Positions 1 through 8,484 of a DNA stretch of 28,441 bases are shown one piece after another (the stretch's first letter is position 1; each line of letters opens with the position of its first letter). The DNA lies in assembly GCA_030591285.1 (NCBI GenBank), contig JAUVBH010000001.1:1-28441 (forward strand), given 5' to 3'. Position numbers and translations under genes: made by a program. This DNA is from Thermoplasmatota archaeon (GTDB taxonomy: Archaea > Thermoplasmatota > Penumbrarchaeia > Penumbrarchaeales > Penumbrarchaeaceae). The notes beneath the pieces were generated by a model. The model searched no databases, had not been told where the DNA came from, and saw only the letters and a program-made list of their open reading frames with translations.

Positions 1-165
1 GGAGAGGGTTACGATCCTTTCTGGATATTCCTCTATAGAAACTTCTGCACCCAATGGGTCGGTAAACTTCATATCACCGTCCTGACCCGTATCTCCTATG
101 CACCCTGCAATTATTCCCACAGGAACCAACAATAAAACTGCAAATATCCATTTCCATTCTTTCAT
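1..165 (-). CDS. Substrate-binding lipoprotein of an ABC importer (partial, N-terminus only)
   Basis: Only the first 55 codons lie in the window; the rest runs off the left edge. The reading starts at an ATG (165-163) with GGAGTG seven bases upstream. It begins MKEWKWIF, then a hydrophobic stretch ending in a lipobox (IIAGC, Cys at residue 22), so the mature protein should be lipid-anchored outside the membrane. The segment FTDPLGAEVSIEEYPERIV matches the N-terminus of FecB/BtuF-type binding proteins, where a 'D-x-x-G-R/x-x-V' strand is followed by 'P-x-R-I-V'. That family binds ferric chelates, haem or cobalamin for an ABC importer. The ligand cannot be told from 55 residues. It is divergent from the winged-helix gene, and the shared upstream region carries paired repeats. 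Confidence 0.7.
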   Translation of the reverse strand, partial: MKEWKWIFAVLLLVPVGIIAGCIGDTGQDGDMKFTDPLGAEVSIEEYPERIVTLS

Positions 166-205
166 CTCGGCCCACTCCTATATTAATCCAGATTTAGCAT
201 AACTC

Positions 206-238
206 AAGTAAACTTTATTTATGTAAAGTAAACTTTAT
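206..238. promoter_or_regulatory. Paired 13-bp direct repeats, likely operator
   Basis: AAGTAAACTTTAT occurs at 206-218 and again, identical, at 226-238. The period is exactly 20 bp, close to two helical turns, which suits two regulator dimers on one face of the DNA. Each copy is also a near-palindrome (AAGT..ACTT). The sites sit between the divergent lipoprotein and regulator genes and contain TATA-like ACTTTAT, so a bound protein could block TBP. Autoregulation by the adjacent winged-helix protein is inference. Confidence 0.55.
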
Positions 239-283
239 GCATAAGCGGACTTTGATATAATATCTTTTCCCGGAGGGATGGTT

Positions 284-1087
284 ATGGAACTGATCAAGAA
301 GAAGAGCAACCTTACCCGAATGTTGATCCTCAGAGAGCTTGTGATAGAAGAGCCCAAGGACCAGAGGTCAATTGCAGATAACATAGACATCACCCCACAA
401 GCTGTTTCAGAATATCTGAAACTGATGAAAGAAGCGGGATTGGTGGATCTTGGGACCCGACCTCCTAAAGCGACCGTTAGAGGTGTCGACCTTCTTCAAA
501 GGGACCTTCTTCAATTGAAGGATTTCATAGATCGGTCCATTGATGGTCTTGAGATCGTAAGATCTACAGATGCTATTGCAGCATCAAACATAAAAAAAGG
601 AGACAGGTTGAGGACATTCTTGGATAACGGTTTGCTGTATTGCAAAGCTGGAGAGGGCGGCCCCTCGACCGGGATCGCAGATAATGATGGAAACCGTGGT
701 GACATCGTTATGATATCAGGATTATCTGGCGTTATAACCATGCCAGAAGTGAAAATGGCAGCCATTGAGATAATACCAGCTCGTCAAGGGGGAGGATCCT
801 TGAGGATCAGCAAAAAGACAATTGAGAAAGCTGTTCTTGAATGTTCCATGGGAGATCAGTTCCGAATAGCTGTGCTCGATCAGGAGGCAGCTTCTCTGAT
901 GAAGCGCAGTATGTTGGCATATGATCTTGAGATCCCCCGGGCCCCTACTCTCAAAGAGACCTTGCAGCGGGGTTTGTCATTGTTGTGTATCGGTACACCC
1001 CACACCGTATCAAAGATCCTGACCTCACAGGAGATCTCATCTTTAGATGTTGAAACCTGCAGGTTAGATCTGTCTAAGTTGGTTTGA
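284..1087 (+). CDS. Winged-helix transcriptional regulator with a C-terminal domain of unknown function
   Basis: A 267-residue protein. Residues about 10-60 form a winged helix: ELVIEEPKDQRSIADNIDIT then PQAVSEYLKLMKEAGLVD, the second being the typical recognition helix and following helix of MarR/ArsR-like domains. The remaining roughly 200 residues are alpha/beta, with no motif I recognise, and may be a ligand or effector domain. I chose ATG 284 because GGAGGG (272-277) is well spaced from it, whereas the ATG at 278 directly abuts that site. The gene is divergent from the substrate-binding lipoprotein and its 3' end abuts or overlaps the MscS gene, so it may control uptake, the channel, or both. 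DNA binding is well supported; the signal sensed is unknown. Confidence 0.75.
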   Translation: MELIKKKSNLTRMLILRELVIEEPKDQRSIADNIDITPQAVSEYLKLMKEAGLVDLGTRPPKATVRGVDLLQRDLLQLKDFIDRSIDGLEIVRSTDAIAASNIKKGDRLRTFLDNGLLYCKAGEGGPSTGIADNDGNRGDIVMISGLSGVITMPEVKMAAIEIIPARQGGGSLRISKKTIEKAVLECSMGDQFRIAVLDQEAASLMKRSMLAYDLEIPRAPTLKETLQRGLSLLCIGTPHTVSKILTSQEISSLDVETCRLDLSKLV

Positions 1088-1128
1088 TAGAGAAAAACCA
1101 TTTCTATGACGATGTACTACGATTTTCC

Positions 1129-2772
1129 ATGAACGGGGATATGGGTAGAAGGATCGCAATGCTTTCCCTCTTTATCGTTGCATTCATGGTTATTACATCT
1201 TCAGTGGGGTCTTCCCAATCAAAAACAGATCCCATTGAGGTTGATGATTATCAGACCTTGCTGGAAATGAAGGATGAGGGGACCGGCAGGTTTGGATCAT
1301 TGGATACCGGTTCATTTGTTGTATTCGAAGACAAGGTCTCGCAGGTCGTTGAATACACCGAAGTATCAAATTCCGGTGGTGTCGAGATCCAACTTCAGAA
1401 GACAAGGATCTATCTATCTTCATCCGAGGATGCAACCGGATATCCTGAACCCCTTCAATTCCATGGGACCGATTATGATGAGAGCTTGAGGTCAGGAGCA
1501 GAGGTTCGGATCACAATTCAGATCAAGGAGATCCCAGAGGGTAATAGAACTATTCAGGTCCTGGACACCACAAATGGATTGGTTGAGCTGATAAAGCAGG
1601 GCAAGGATGATGGAGTGAAGACCGAGGATGACATTGAAGTATTCGGGATGAACATTCCCACCACATTCCTTCCAAAAGCTTACCGGACAGACCTGGTACG
1701 TTTCCTTCTGGTCTTTGCGATCTGGGCCATTGGAACCGTTATCATGTGGTTCTTAGTAATGGCTGCAATGAAGATAACGAAAAAGACGAAGATCGATGTT
1801 GACCATAAGATCCTGAGTATTATTGCCGGTCCATTTTTCGTTATTTTATTGTTCTATGGATTGATAATCTCTCTGTCGCAGTTCGATCTGGACAAGAGGT
1901 TCATAGAGATCCTCGATATGCTTTATCGGTCTGTCACCATCGTGATCATCGCCTATATTGCCATCAAAGTGTTCAAACAAGTAATACTCGTTTATCTGAA
2001 GGTCCTCTCGGCAAAGACCGAAACCCAGGCAGATGATGTACTTGTTCCTGTGATGGGCAAGCTTATCACCGTTGTGATCTGGGCTATTGCAATAATCATG
2101 TTCCTCCGGGTATTCGGGATCGATGTTACCGTATTCATAGCTGGCATGGGGATCATCGGATTGGTGATCGCTTTTGCAGCGCAGGATACCCTCTCTAATT
2201 TCTTTGCCGGCATCATGATCCTCTTGGATCGCCCTTTCAAGGAGGATGATTGGATCGAGATGGAAGGATCGACCTACCAGGTAAAGAAGATAGGATTACG
2301 TTCAACGAGACTCCTCCATTCCATCTCGAATCAGCTGGTGACAATACCAAATAACAGGATATCTGACCATATCTTCTCCAACCTGAGCGAGCCAAACTAT
2401 CTTGGTAGAAAAACCGTGACCGTGGGAGTGGGATATCAGCATGAACCAAAGAAGATAGGAGAGTTGTTGATAGATGTTGTACGTTCTCATCCGGATACCT
2501 TTGAGGATGAAGAGCATAAACCACTTTACAGGTTCAATACCTTCGGAGATTCATCTTTGGACTTTGCAGTTACATTCTGGGTAAAGGATTTCAATGATCA
2601 GTGGAGAGTTGCCTCTGAGCTCAGAGAACGAATATATGACAAGTTCGAAAGTGAAGGTATCGAGATCCCATATCCACAGCATGTATTACACATATCTGGA
2701 AAAGGTGAACCGGATGAAGTTCCCATCACTGCAAAACCGAAAGTGGGTGAAATGCAGAACCTGAGTCCGTGA
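1129..2772 (+). CDS. MscS-family small-conductance mechanosensitive channel
   Basis: About 547 residues from ATG 1129. The N-terminus is a signal peptide (MGRRIAMLSLFIVAFMVITS), followed by an extracytoplasmic beta-rich domain of about 150 residues. Membrane segments follow at roughly 189-215, 228-251, 264-288 and 306-328. The MscS hallmark is then at about 333-370: a Gly/Ala-rich pore helix (FIAGMGIIGLVIAFAAQD), then FFAGIMILLDRPF and a beta domain starting DWIEMEG. The family opens under membrane tension and releases solutes. The size and extra N-terminal domain are larger than E. coli MscS (286 residues). A TTG at 1084 overlapping the upstream stop (TTGA) would add 15 residues ahead of the signal peptide and suggests translational coupling; I prefer 1129, or 1141, because a signal peptide rarely has such a long leading segment. 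Confidence 0.88.
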   Translation: MNGDMGRRIAMLSLFIVAFMVITSSVGSSQSKTDPIEVDDYQTLLEMKDEGTGRFGSLDTGSFVVFEDKVSQVVEYTEVSNSGGVEIQLQKTRIYLSSSEDATGYPEPLQFHGTDYDESLRSGAEVRITIQIKEIPEGNRTIQVLDTTNGLVELIKQGKDDGVKTEDDIEVFGMNIPTTFLPKAYRTDLVRFLLVFAIWAIGTVIMWFLVMAAMKITKKTKIDVDHKILSIIAGPFFVILLFYGLIISLSQFDLDKRFIEILDMLYRSVTIVIIAYIAIKVFKQVILVYLKVLSAKTETQADDVLVPVMGKLITVVIWAIAIIMFLRVFGIDVTVFIAGMGIIGLVIAFAAQDTLSNFFAGIMILLDRPFKEDDWIEMEGSTYQVKKIGLRSTRLLHSISNQLVTIPNNRISDHIFSNLSEPNYLGRKTVTVGVGYQHEPKKIGELLIDVVRSHPDTFEDEEHKPLYRFNTFGDSSLDFAVTFWVKDFNDQWRVASELRERIYDKFESEGIEIPYPQHVLHISGKGEPDEVPITAKPKVGEMQNLSP

Positions 2773-2785
2773 ACCACACCAGACC

Positions 2786-3394
2786 TCATTCATCACTTGA
2801 GGGGTGAGGGGCGTTGTGATTGTAGGAATCATCGGAATAACGGCCATTCACGGTGATATGGTACCAGTCGTAGAAAGGCACATCAGAGGCTTGACTTGCA
2901 GTTCCGTTGCCGATCACCCTAAGTGACCAAAGACCCGTTTCTGCACCCTCTATCTGGTCGATCATCTCTGCTGTTTGAAAACTCCCGACAGCAGGTGCAA
3001 CATAGGTTTTATGGGATCTCAATTGGCCCCCCTCATCCTCCGAGATGAAGTAAAGGCTCACATCGATGACCCTAATAAACTCGATCTGTCTTTCGGCATC
3101 ATCTCCAAAAATGATCTGGCCCCAGATATTAAGATCTCCCCCCCCCTCTCCAATATGGAAGTTATCAACAGAGAAATGCTCCTCTTGAGTCAGGACCTGG
3201 ACACTGTCACCGAACCCTCCGGTGAAATTATGGCGTACTTCTGCAATGGTCCCCTGTTTGAACCCGATCACTGTGTCATCTCTGGGAAAGAATACCCTCC
3301 TTGTGGAATTCAGATCGATACAACCTGACATGGTGACTAGGGGGATGATCAGAACGATCAGCATGAACAATGATACGGGAACCCTGCTTTTCAC
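2786..3394 (-). CDS. Secreted lipoprotein, function unknown
   Basis: A 202-residue protein if started at GTG 3394. It has a basic start (MKSRVPV), a hydrophobic core and a lipobox (VTMSGC) at about residue 25, so it should be lipid-anchored outside the membrane. The mature part is beta-strand rich with acidic turns, ending in a His/Asp/Ser-rich tail (NHNAPHPSSDE). I recognise no family. A TATA-like TTAATAAA on the minus strand (3417-3426) lies about 25 nt upstream of the GTG, which supports a leaderless start there; the open frame continues to a TTG at 3436, but that start would place 14 residues before the signal peptide and lie upstream of the predicted transcript. It is convergent with the MscS gene, 13 bp apart. 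Confidence 0.6.
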   Translation of the reverse strand: MKSRVPVSLFMLIVLIIPLVTMSGCIDLNSTRRVFFPRDDTVIGFKQGTIAEVRHNFTGGFGDSVQVLTQEEHFSVDNFHIGEGGGDLNIWGQIIFGDDAERQIEFIRVIDVSLYFISEDEGGQLRSHKTYVAPAVGSFQTAEMIDQIEGAETGLWSLRVIGNGTASQASDVPFYDWYHITVNGRYSDDSYNHNAPHPSSDE

Positions 3395-3416
3395 ATTCAG
3401 GTATACTGCATGGGTG

Positions 3417-3426
3417 TTTATTAAAG
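3417..3426 (-). promoter_or_regulatory. TATA box for the lipoprotein gene
   Basis: The minus strand reads CTTTAATAAA here, about 25 nt before the GTG at 3394. That spacing fits an archaeal promoter whose transcript starts at or within a few bases of the codon. Confidence 0.45.
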
Positions 3427-3448
3427 ATTTCAACAAACAATGAAAAGA

Positions 3449-4735
3449 TCAATTCACTTTTAGGTAGGGATCTCTACCCTTGAGAGGCATGGTTGCATCC
3501 ATACCCATCTTCGATGTGGTGTGGTCTTTGGGGTTTGCCGATGGGTCAAGGGTCGATCCTCTTACATTTTCGAGTATCACCATGTCCCTGTTGGCCTGGA
3601 ATCTGGTTGATAGGGCCCATTCGACCTCTATATCATTGAAGATGTCCACATCTTGATCCACTACAATGACCCTTTTCATGGAAGGATGACCTTTGAATGC
3701 AGCAGCTATCGCTTTCTTTCCATCATCCTCTTCCTGTTTTGTTATTGAGACAACTCCGTGAAGCCAACAGCAACCCCCCTCCGTCAACCTGACCCCATGG
3801 ACCAGGGGGACGGTCTTTCGAACGGATCGAATAATTGCCGGCTCTTTGGGAAGCCCCATCATCATGTAATGTTCAAATCCTCCTGGAAGTAGGACATGGA
3901 CCATTGGATCATTTCTTATCAGTGCTTTGTCCACCTGGAATACTGGTTCACCAGGGTCCATACCTGAGAGATCAACAGTGGAAGTAATGTCAACGAAAGG
4001 ACCTTCCGGGACCTTCTCATCGGTGAATTTACCGTAAAGCACGACCTCGGTCCCTTTCGGGGCCTTCGCCCCATCTGGATCATTTACGGGAGAGAAGAGT
4101 TGAATAGGAGACCCATTGGCTTTGTTATGGAGGGCGGAAGCCACCTTCATCTCGTCTTCGCCGAAGGGGAGTGAAATAGAACCCGCCAACAGTGCCGCTG
4201 GATCCGTCCCCATCGACACTACAGCTTGAAGCTGTTTACCTTTTTTCTCAGCTTCCTTCAATAGTGCATTCAGATGTCTGGGAACCACTCTTATCGCAAA
4301 CTTGTCCCCGCCCAGATACATCATCCTGTGGAAGGAGAGGTTGAACCGATCATCGATCCCGGCATGGAAAATGCCTGAAGTTACATATGGCCCCCCATCA
4401 GAGCGGTAATAAGTTGGGAAGGGGATGTCCTCAACTGCAACCTCTTGATAATATGCAGGCATCTCGATGGTCTCATATTGGGTGGGGCCCTCCATTGCGG
4501 TCAGTATCGTATCTGGGATCGCATCCACATCGACACCTAGGGCCTTTGCCATGGAATCTCTCGTTGAGATCGCATTCCCGGCCAACCTGAATCCTTTATG
4601 CCCTTTAGCAGGGGCTACCCATGGAGTATTCTGATCATCGGCCGATACCTCTGATGCTTCCAGATAGGGGTCGATCTCCCTTTGAATGGTCCTTGTTATA
4701 CTGCTTTGAAGAAGCTCTCTGAACTCCATCGTCAT
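3449..4735 (-). CDS. UbiD-family prenyl-FMN-dependent decarboxylase, possibly anhydromevalonate phosphate decarboxylase
   Basis: A 428-residue protein. Recognisable UbiD features, in order, are SFHRMMYLG with a following FAIRVVPRH whose Arg is at about 149, EGPFVDIT with Glu 244 and Asp 249, and the C-terminal signature DVDIFNDIEVEWALSTR at about 361-377. Arg 149, Glu 244 and Asp 249 fit the catalytic Glu-Arg-Glu/Asp network that works with prenylated FMN. Bacterial UbiD is nearer 490 residues; this short form fits the archaeal branch that includes anhydromevalonate phosphate decarboxylase of the modified mevalonate pathway. That substrate is inference, since no mevalonate gene or UbiX prenyltransferase is nearby. 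The open frame begins at ATG 4771, but a TATA box at 4785-4790 predicts transcription starting near 4762. GGTGAT (4745-4740) lies four bases before ATG 4735, so I start there; 4729 is also possible. Confidence 0.85.
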   Translation of the reverse strand: MTMEFRELLQSSITRTIQREIDPYLEASEVSADDQNTPWVAPAKGHKGFRLAGNAISTRDSMAKALGVDVDAIPDTILTAMEGPTQYETIEMPAYYQEVAVEDIPFPTYYRSDGGPYVTSGIFHAGIDDRFNLSFHRMMYLGGDKFAIRVVPRHLNALLKEAEKKGKQLQAVVSMGTDPAALLAGSISLPFGEDEMKVASALHNKANGSPIQLFSPVNDPDGAKAPKGTEVVLYGKFTDEKVPEGPFVDITSTVDLSGMDPGEPVFQVDKALIRNDPMVHVLLPGGFEHYMMMGLPKEPAIIRSVRKTVPLVHGVRLTEGGCCWLHGVVSITKQEEDDGKKAIAAAFKGHPSMKRVIVVDQDVDIFNDIEVEWALSTRFQANRDMVILENVRGSTLDPSANPKDHTTSKMGMDATMPLKGRDPYLKVN

Positions 4736-4784
4736 ACCCATCACCCTTACCTTTGTCCCCAATGATAACATTATCGAATACCAC

Positions 4785-4790
4785 TTTATA
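4785..4790 (-). promoter_or_regulatory. TATA box for the UbiD-family gene
   Basis: The minus strand reads TATAAA. The expected transcription start about 25 nt downstream (near 4762) lies after the first in-frame ATG at 4771. It leaves a short leader that includes the GGTGAT ribosome binding site for 4735. Confidence 0.5.
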
Positions 4791-4810
4791 CCTGTGACTT
4801 CTAGAAACGT

Positions 4811-4820
4811 ATATATTTTT
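4811..4820 (+). promoter_or_regulatory. TATA box for the zinc-ribbon/surface-protein operon
   Basis: GTATATATTTTT centres about 30 nt upstream of ATG 4846, and no ribosome binding site precedes that ATG. The arrangement fits a leaderless or nearly leaderless transcript. The UbiD promoter lies back-to-back in the same 110-bp gap. Confidence 0.6.
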
Positions 4821-4845
4821 CAAGGGCTTTCGGTCGCTGATACGC

Positions 4846-5250
4846 ATGGTCCAGAGAACACGACTTTTAGAATGTCCTGACTGCAAAAAGCAGTTGGAAG
4901 ACACCAAGCAGGAGAATATCACCTGTAAATTCTGCGGTTTTGCCTTCCGTAGGCTTGATGTGGTCCAGGAAGATGAGGACTACATCCGCAGGAAGATGAT
5001 CGTAGAGCTCAGGACAGATATGGAGATCTACAAGGCCAGGAAGAAGTTTTCAACCATTTTTATGGTGATATCCTTTGTGCTGGCGATCCCGATTCTGTTC
5101 AGCCTACCATTCGAAGCCCTGCATTGGATAACGCTCGGTCTCGTCCTTGGAGGCGGCTTTACTTTCTTCCTTCTGATGCTCCTATGGGATAAAAGGTACG
5201 AAAACAGCAGGAGCCAGGCAAGTGACATTTCTATGAGGAGGAGATTGTAG
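4846..5250 (+). CDS. Small zinc-ribbon protein with two transmembrane helices
   Basis: A 134-residue protein. The N-terminus is a zinc ribbon with CPDC at 10-13 and CKFC at 27-30. A charged, probably helical linker (about 38-67) follows, then two membrane helices (about 69-87 and 93-114) and a basic tail ending SMRRRL. The topology should place the ribbon in the cytoplasm. Such ribbons usually make protein or nucleic-acid contacts; the role is unknown. The stop codon (TAG, 5248-5250) abuts and partly overlaps the ribosome binding site of the next gene, so the two are almost certainly co-transcribed and translationally linked. It may therefore be an accessory factor for the large surface protein. 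Confidence 0.75.
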   Translation: MVQRTRLLECPDCKKQLEDTKQENITCKFCGFAFRRLDVVQEDEDYIRRKMIVELRTDMEIYKARKKFSTIFMVISFVLAIPILFSLPFEALHWITLGLVLGGGFTFFLLMLLWDKRYENSRSQASDISMRRRL

Positions 5251-5255
5251 GTGAT
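5250..5255 (+). promoter_or_regulatory. Ribosome binding site that fixes the start at 5260
   Basis: GGTGAT is a strong match to the archaeal anti-Shine-Dalgarno and lies four bases before ATG 5260. The GTG within it (5251) is therefore part of the binding site and not the start codon. Confidence 0.7.
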
Positions 5256-5259
5256 TATC

Positions 5260-8200
5260 ATGATGAAGACAAGACCAGTTTATATCACAGCACTTCTCAT
5301 GCTTGTAATATTGATATCATCATCTTTCGCGGTCCTAATGGACACAGAAGGTCCTGGACAAGGGGTGACTGCAACTCCTACCCGGGTAGCTGGTGAGAGT
5401 CTTGAGATCGAGAACATGACCTATACCGTTAGCTACCTTACTGGTGCTGAGGAATGGGACACTGTCTGGATCCGGGACAACGCGGCCCTCATCATCGAGG
5501 GCAGCACGCTCAGGGCCAAGAGGGTCATTTGTCGTGGAGACACCTTCAACACAACCTTCAAGATGATGGGCCATGAGGGAACTCAGGCACTTCTTTCAGT
5601 AACTGAAGGTATTGTGAATATCAATGCCGATACCATCGATATTTCAGGGTCGAGGATAACAGTGACCAATGGAACATCAACTTTGCCAAATGGTGAGGAC
5701 GGAGGCAATGGAGAGATCTCCTTGTTCTCCAAATCATCTGACCTCAATATCGTTGATAGCGAGCTGAATGTCCGGGCCCATAATGGAGGTCTTGGAGAGA
5801 GCGCAAAGTTCGGGGGGGATGGTGGGGATGCTTACATCTTCGTTGGATCCAATATCTCCAAGAAGAGTAATATACTCATCTCCGAGACAGATATAATTGT
5901 AGAGGGAGGACAGGGAGGAAATGGATATGTCCCTAACTCTGGAGCGGGTTCTGGTGGGAACACTGAACTTGATATAATGGGTCATGCAACGACCATACTG
6001 AAATCAAACCTTCTAACCAAGGGAGGAAAGGCTGGCGCTCATGCTGAGGCAAATCCGGGTGAATACGGCGGAAATTCGAAAATGAACATCAACTCCATCT
6101 ATGACACCACAATTCATTCAACTGAGATGGAATCGATGGTCGGTATCAATACGAATCTTGATCAGCCGAGGCAATCTTTTATCTTCATAAAATCCAAAGA
6201 AAGGAAGGTCTATTGGGACCATGATAAACCTGATGAGGAGAAGATGATCGTAGTTTCCAATGTCACAGCAAACACTGTAAATATTGACAGTAACACCGGT
6301 GCAGAGCTTCATCAGGTAAATACTGGCGACGACCCCCCTCAACCACTTGGAAGCGGGGTATTAAAATTATTCTGGTGGGCACGTATTAGTGTAACTGATG
6401 CATTGAACGGAGATTCTCTGAGGGATGCTTCGGTAACATATATGGTCGATCCAGATCCTCTCCCATACCCAAGGGACGGATCCCTCCTTACCACCGATGA
6501 CAATGGAAGACTTGATATCGAGGTCATTGCCAGGGAGAATCAGGATTGGAAAAAGCACACATTCAAAGCAGAGATCCTGGGTGGTGCCTCAGACACGTCG
6601 GATCAGTATAGGTTCGATCAAAACAGTAATGAGGAAATACCGATCTTGATAACCAGAATGACCTTGGATTTCGTTCAACCAGCAGATTTTAACGAACCAC
6701 AGGGTGGAACGTTCAGGATCCGGGGGACAGCAACTCCTGGAAACCAGCGCAATGAGATGTTGAACGTTAGTCTATATCTTGACGATGAATTGATAGGATA
6801 TGCTGAAGATGAAGCCGAGGAAGGAGCACCCCCTTACAATACATGGTCCCTGCTCTGGAACTCTGATCCGATACCAAATGGGATCTACACTTTGTCTGTC
6901 ATTGGAACAGATTCAGCATATCAGGTCAGGTATGACAAAACAATAAAGATCAATCATTTTGTCGTGAACCACCCTCCGGAATTCTTCCTATGTGTCATCA
7001 GTGATCCAACTGGAGCATATGAGGTTCATCCAGATGGTAGTACTGATATTCATGTCAATCAAGGTGAATCCATTATCTCCTTCAATGTCGAGGCATATGA
7101 TAGGGATATGTTGTCGGATCTACTTCAGCTGGGTAGGAAGGTGATCAAATCCACAATTGATATTGTTCACGTACCTACCGGTTCAGTAGTTCTCGACGAT
7201 AAGGTCATTGGAGAGGATGATATTGAAAAGATCAACCTCACAGGTGGTTATGGATTTTTATTTGAGATCGATGCAAATAAGAGACCTGGTACCGACGAAC
7301 CCTACAAGGAGGGAGAATACAAAGTGATCTTCCGATTGGAGGATGACGGTGGTTTGATCTCTGAAGTGGCTTCCATCGGCTTCGATCTCTACTTTGATTT
7401 CTACCCCAGAATTGTGATATACATCGATGGCACCCCTGCTATCAGACCGGGTGTTGACAGGGAGTTCCCTGAGGAATCATTTGTTGTATCCACAGTGAAA
7501 AGTCACACTTTTACCGCTAAGTTCAATTTCACAGACTCTTCCGACCGCGATGACCCCCTTTGGTCCAGCGATCCAACCAAGGACCGCTCATGGGCAAATC
7601 TGAAATTCACATTCGAGGTAATGGATCCGGATGGAAATAGGGAAGTCGTCTACGGTCCTGACAAGAAGGGAGCGGGATTCAACTATGATTTCGATGTATC
7701 AAATATTAAATCCGGAGAACAGGGAATATTCACCCTTATGATATCCTGCAAGGACAGCGAGGGTCTGGAATCCGAGCTCAGATTGAAGATGAGGGTTACA
7801 CACGACCCTCCTCCAGAGGATCTGAATGTATTCCTACAACCCTGGGGGATCCCATTTGGAGTCTTCAGTTACGTTTTCCTGGTTCTTTTCGTTCTCATGT
7901 TCGTCGCTTACCTGGTGATGTTCTTCCTTATTCAGAAGAAAAATTTGAAGGATAAGGATGACAAGATGACCCTCCTTGAGAAAAAGAAGAAGGAAGAGGA
8001 CAAGGAGAAAGGATCCTCTGCCATTGAGGATGAATTCACCGGAGGCAGAACTCAGGATGCAAGTAATTATCTAAAGAAATTTGGTGGAGACAAGGGCAAG
8101 GATGATTTTGCAAAGGAACTTGAAGCAGCCCAGGTAAAAGGTGCTGTTCAGGGAGGTCCGATCCCTCAGGAGAAACCTCCAGAAGTAAAACCACCCGAAC

Positions 8201-8469
8201 CACCGAAAGCACAGCAGGCACCTATTGTTCCCCAGCAAGCCCCACCAAGACCAACACCACCTCCAGCACAACAACCACCTGCTGCACCCTCAGTTCCTCG
8301 GCAACAACCCCCGACACAAGCAGCACCTCGTCCACCAACACCGGTAGCACCACCTGTGGCACCTCCACAGCCTGCCGCACCAGTGGCGCCACCACAGCCT
8401 CAACAGGCCCCACCGACACCTCAACCACCCGCAGCGCCGACTCCACCCAAACCACCACAGCCACAATAG
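5260..8469 (+). CDS. Large surface protein: Gly-rich repeats, Ig-like domains, membrane anchor, Pro/Gln-rich cytoplasmic tail
   Basis: A 1,069-residue protein. A signal peptide (MMKTRPVYITALLMLVILIS) is followed by a beta-helix-like region. Residues about 145-280 carry several Gly-rich units of about 40 residues, seen as NGGLGES..GGDGGD, GGQGGNG..SGGN and GGKAGAH..YGGN, each followed by short beta-strands of the form LxIxxxxxTxIxxSxL. Ig/cadherin-like domains extend to about 860, including LDFVQPADFNEPQGGTFRIR and NHPPEFFL. One membrane helix lies at about 865-890, then a stop-transfer run of Lys. The roughly 180-residue cytoplasmic tail starts as a charged coil (KDKDDKMTLLEKKKKEEDKE) and ends as a low-complexity Pro/Gln/Ala tract of about 100 residues. 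It is in an operon with 4846-5250. A poly-G/poly-C hairpin terminator follows. A surface-layer or adhesion role is inference. Confidence 0.8.
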   Translation: MMKTRPVYITALLMLVILISSSFAVLMDTEGPGQGVTATPTRVAGESLEIENMTYTVSYLTGAEEWDTVWIRDNAALIIEGSTLRAKRVICRGDTFNTTFKMMGHEGTQALLSVTEGIVNINADTIDISGSRITVTNGTSTLPNGEDGGNGEISLFSKSSDLNIVDSELNVRAHNGGLGESAKFGGDGGDAYIFVGSNISKKSNILISETDIIVEGGQGGNGYVPNSGAGSGGNTELDIMGHATTILKSNLLTKGGKAGAHAEANPGEYGGNSKMNINSIYDTTIHSTEMESMVGINTNLDQPRQSFIFIKSKERKVYWDHDKPDEEKMIVVSNVTANTVNIDSNTGAELHQVNTGDDPPQPLGSGVLKLFWWARISVTDALNGDSLRDASVTYMVDPDPLPYPRDGSLLTTDDNGRLDIEVIARENQDWKKHTFKAEILGGASDTSDQYRFDQNSNEEIPILITRMTLDFVQPADFNEPQGGTFRIRGTATPGNQRNEMLNVSLYLDDELIGYAEDEAEEGAPPYNTWSLLWNSDPIPNGIYTLSVIGTDSAYQVRYDKTIKINHFVVNHPPEFFLCVISDPTGAYEVHPDGSTDIHVNQGESIISFNVEAYDRDMLSDLLQLGRKVIKSTIDIVHVPTGSVVLDDKVIGEDDIEKINLTGGYGFLFEIDANKRPGTDEPYKEGEYKVIFRLEDDGGLISEVASIGFDLYFDFYPRIVIYIDGTPAIRPGVDREFPEESFVVSTVKSHTFTAKFNFTDSSDRDDPLWSSDPTKDRSWANLKFTFEVMDPDGNREVVYGPDKKGAGFNYDFDVSNIKSGEQGIFTLMISCKDSEGLESELRLKMRVTHDPPPEDLNVFLQPWGIPFGVFSYVFLVLFVLMFVAYLVMFFLIQKKNLKDKDDKMTLLEKKKKEEDKEKGSSAIEDEFTGGRTQDASNYLKKFGGDKGKDDFAKELEAAQVKGAVQGGPIPQEKPPEVKPPEPPKAQQAPIVPQQAPPRPTPPPAQQPPAAPSVPRQQPPTQAAPRPPTPVAPPVAPPQPAAPVAPPQPQQAPPTPQPPAAPTPPKPPQPQ

Positions 8470-8484
8470 TGAAACGGGTGAACA

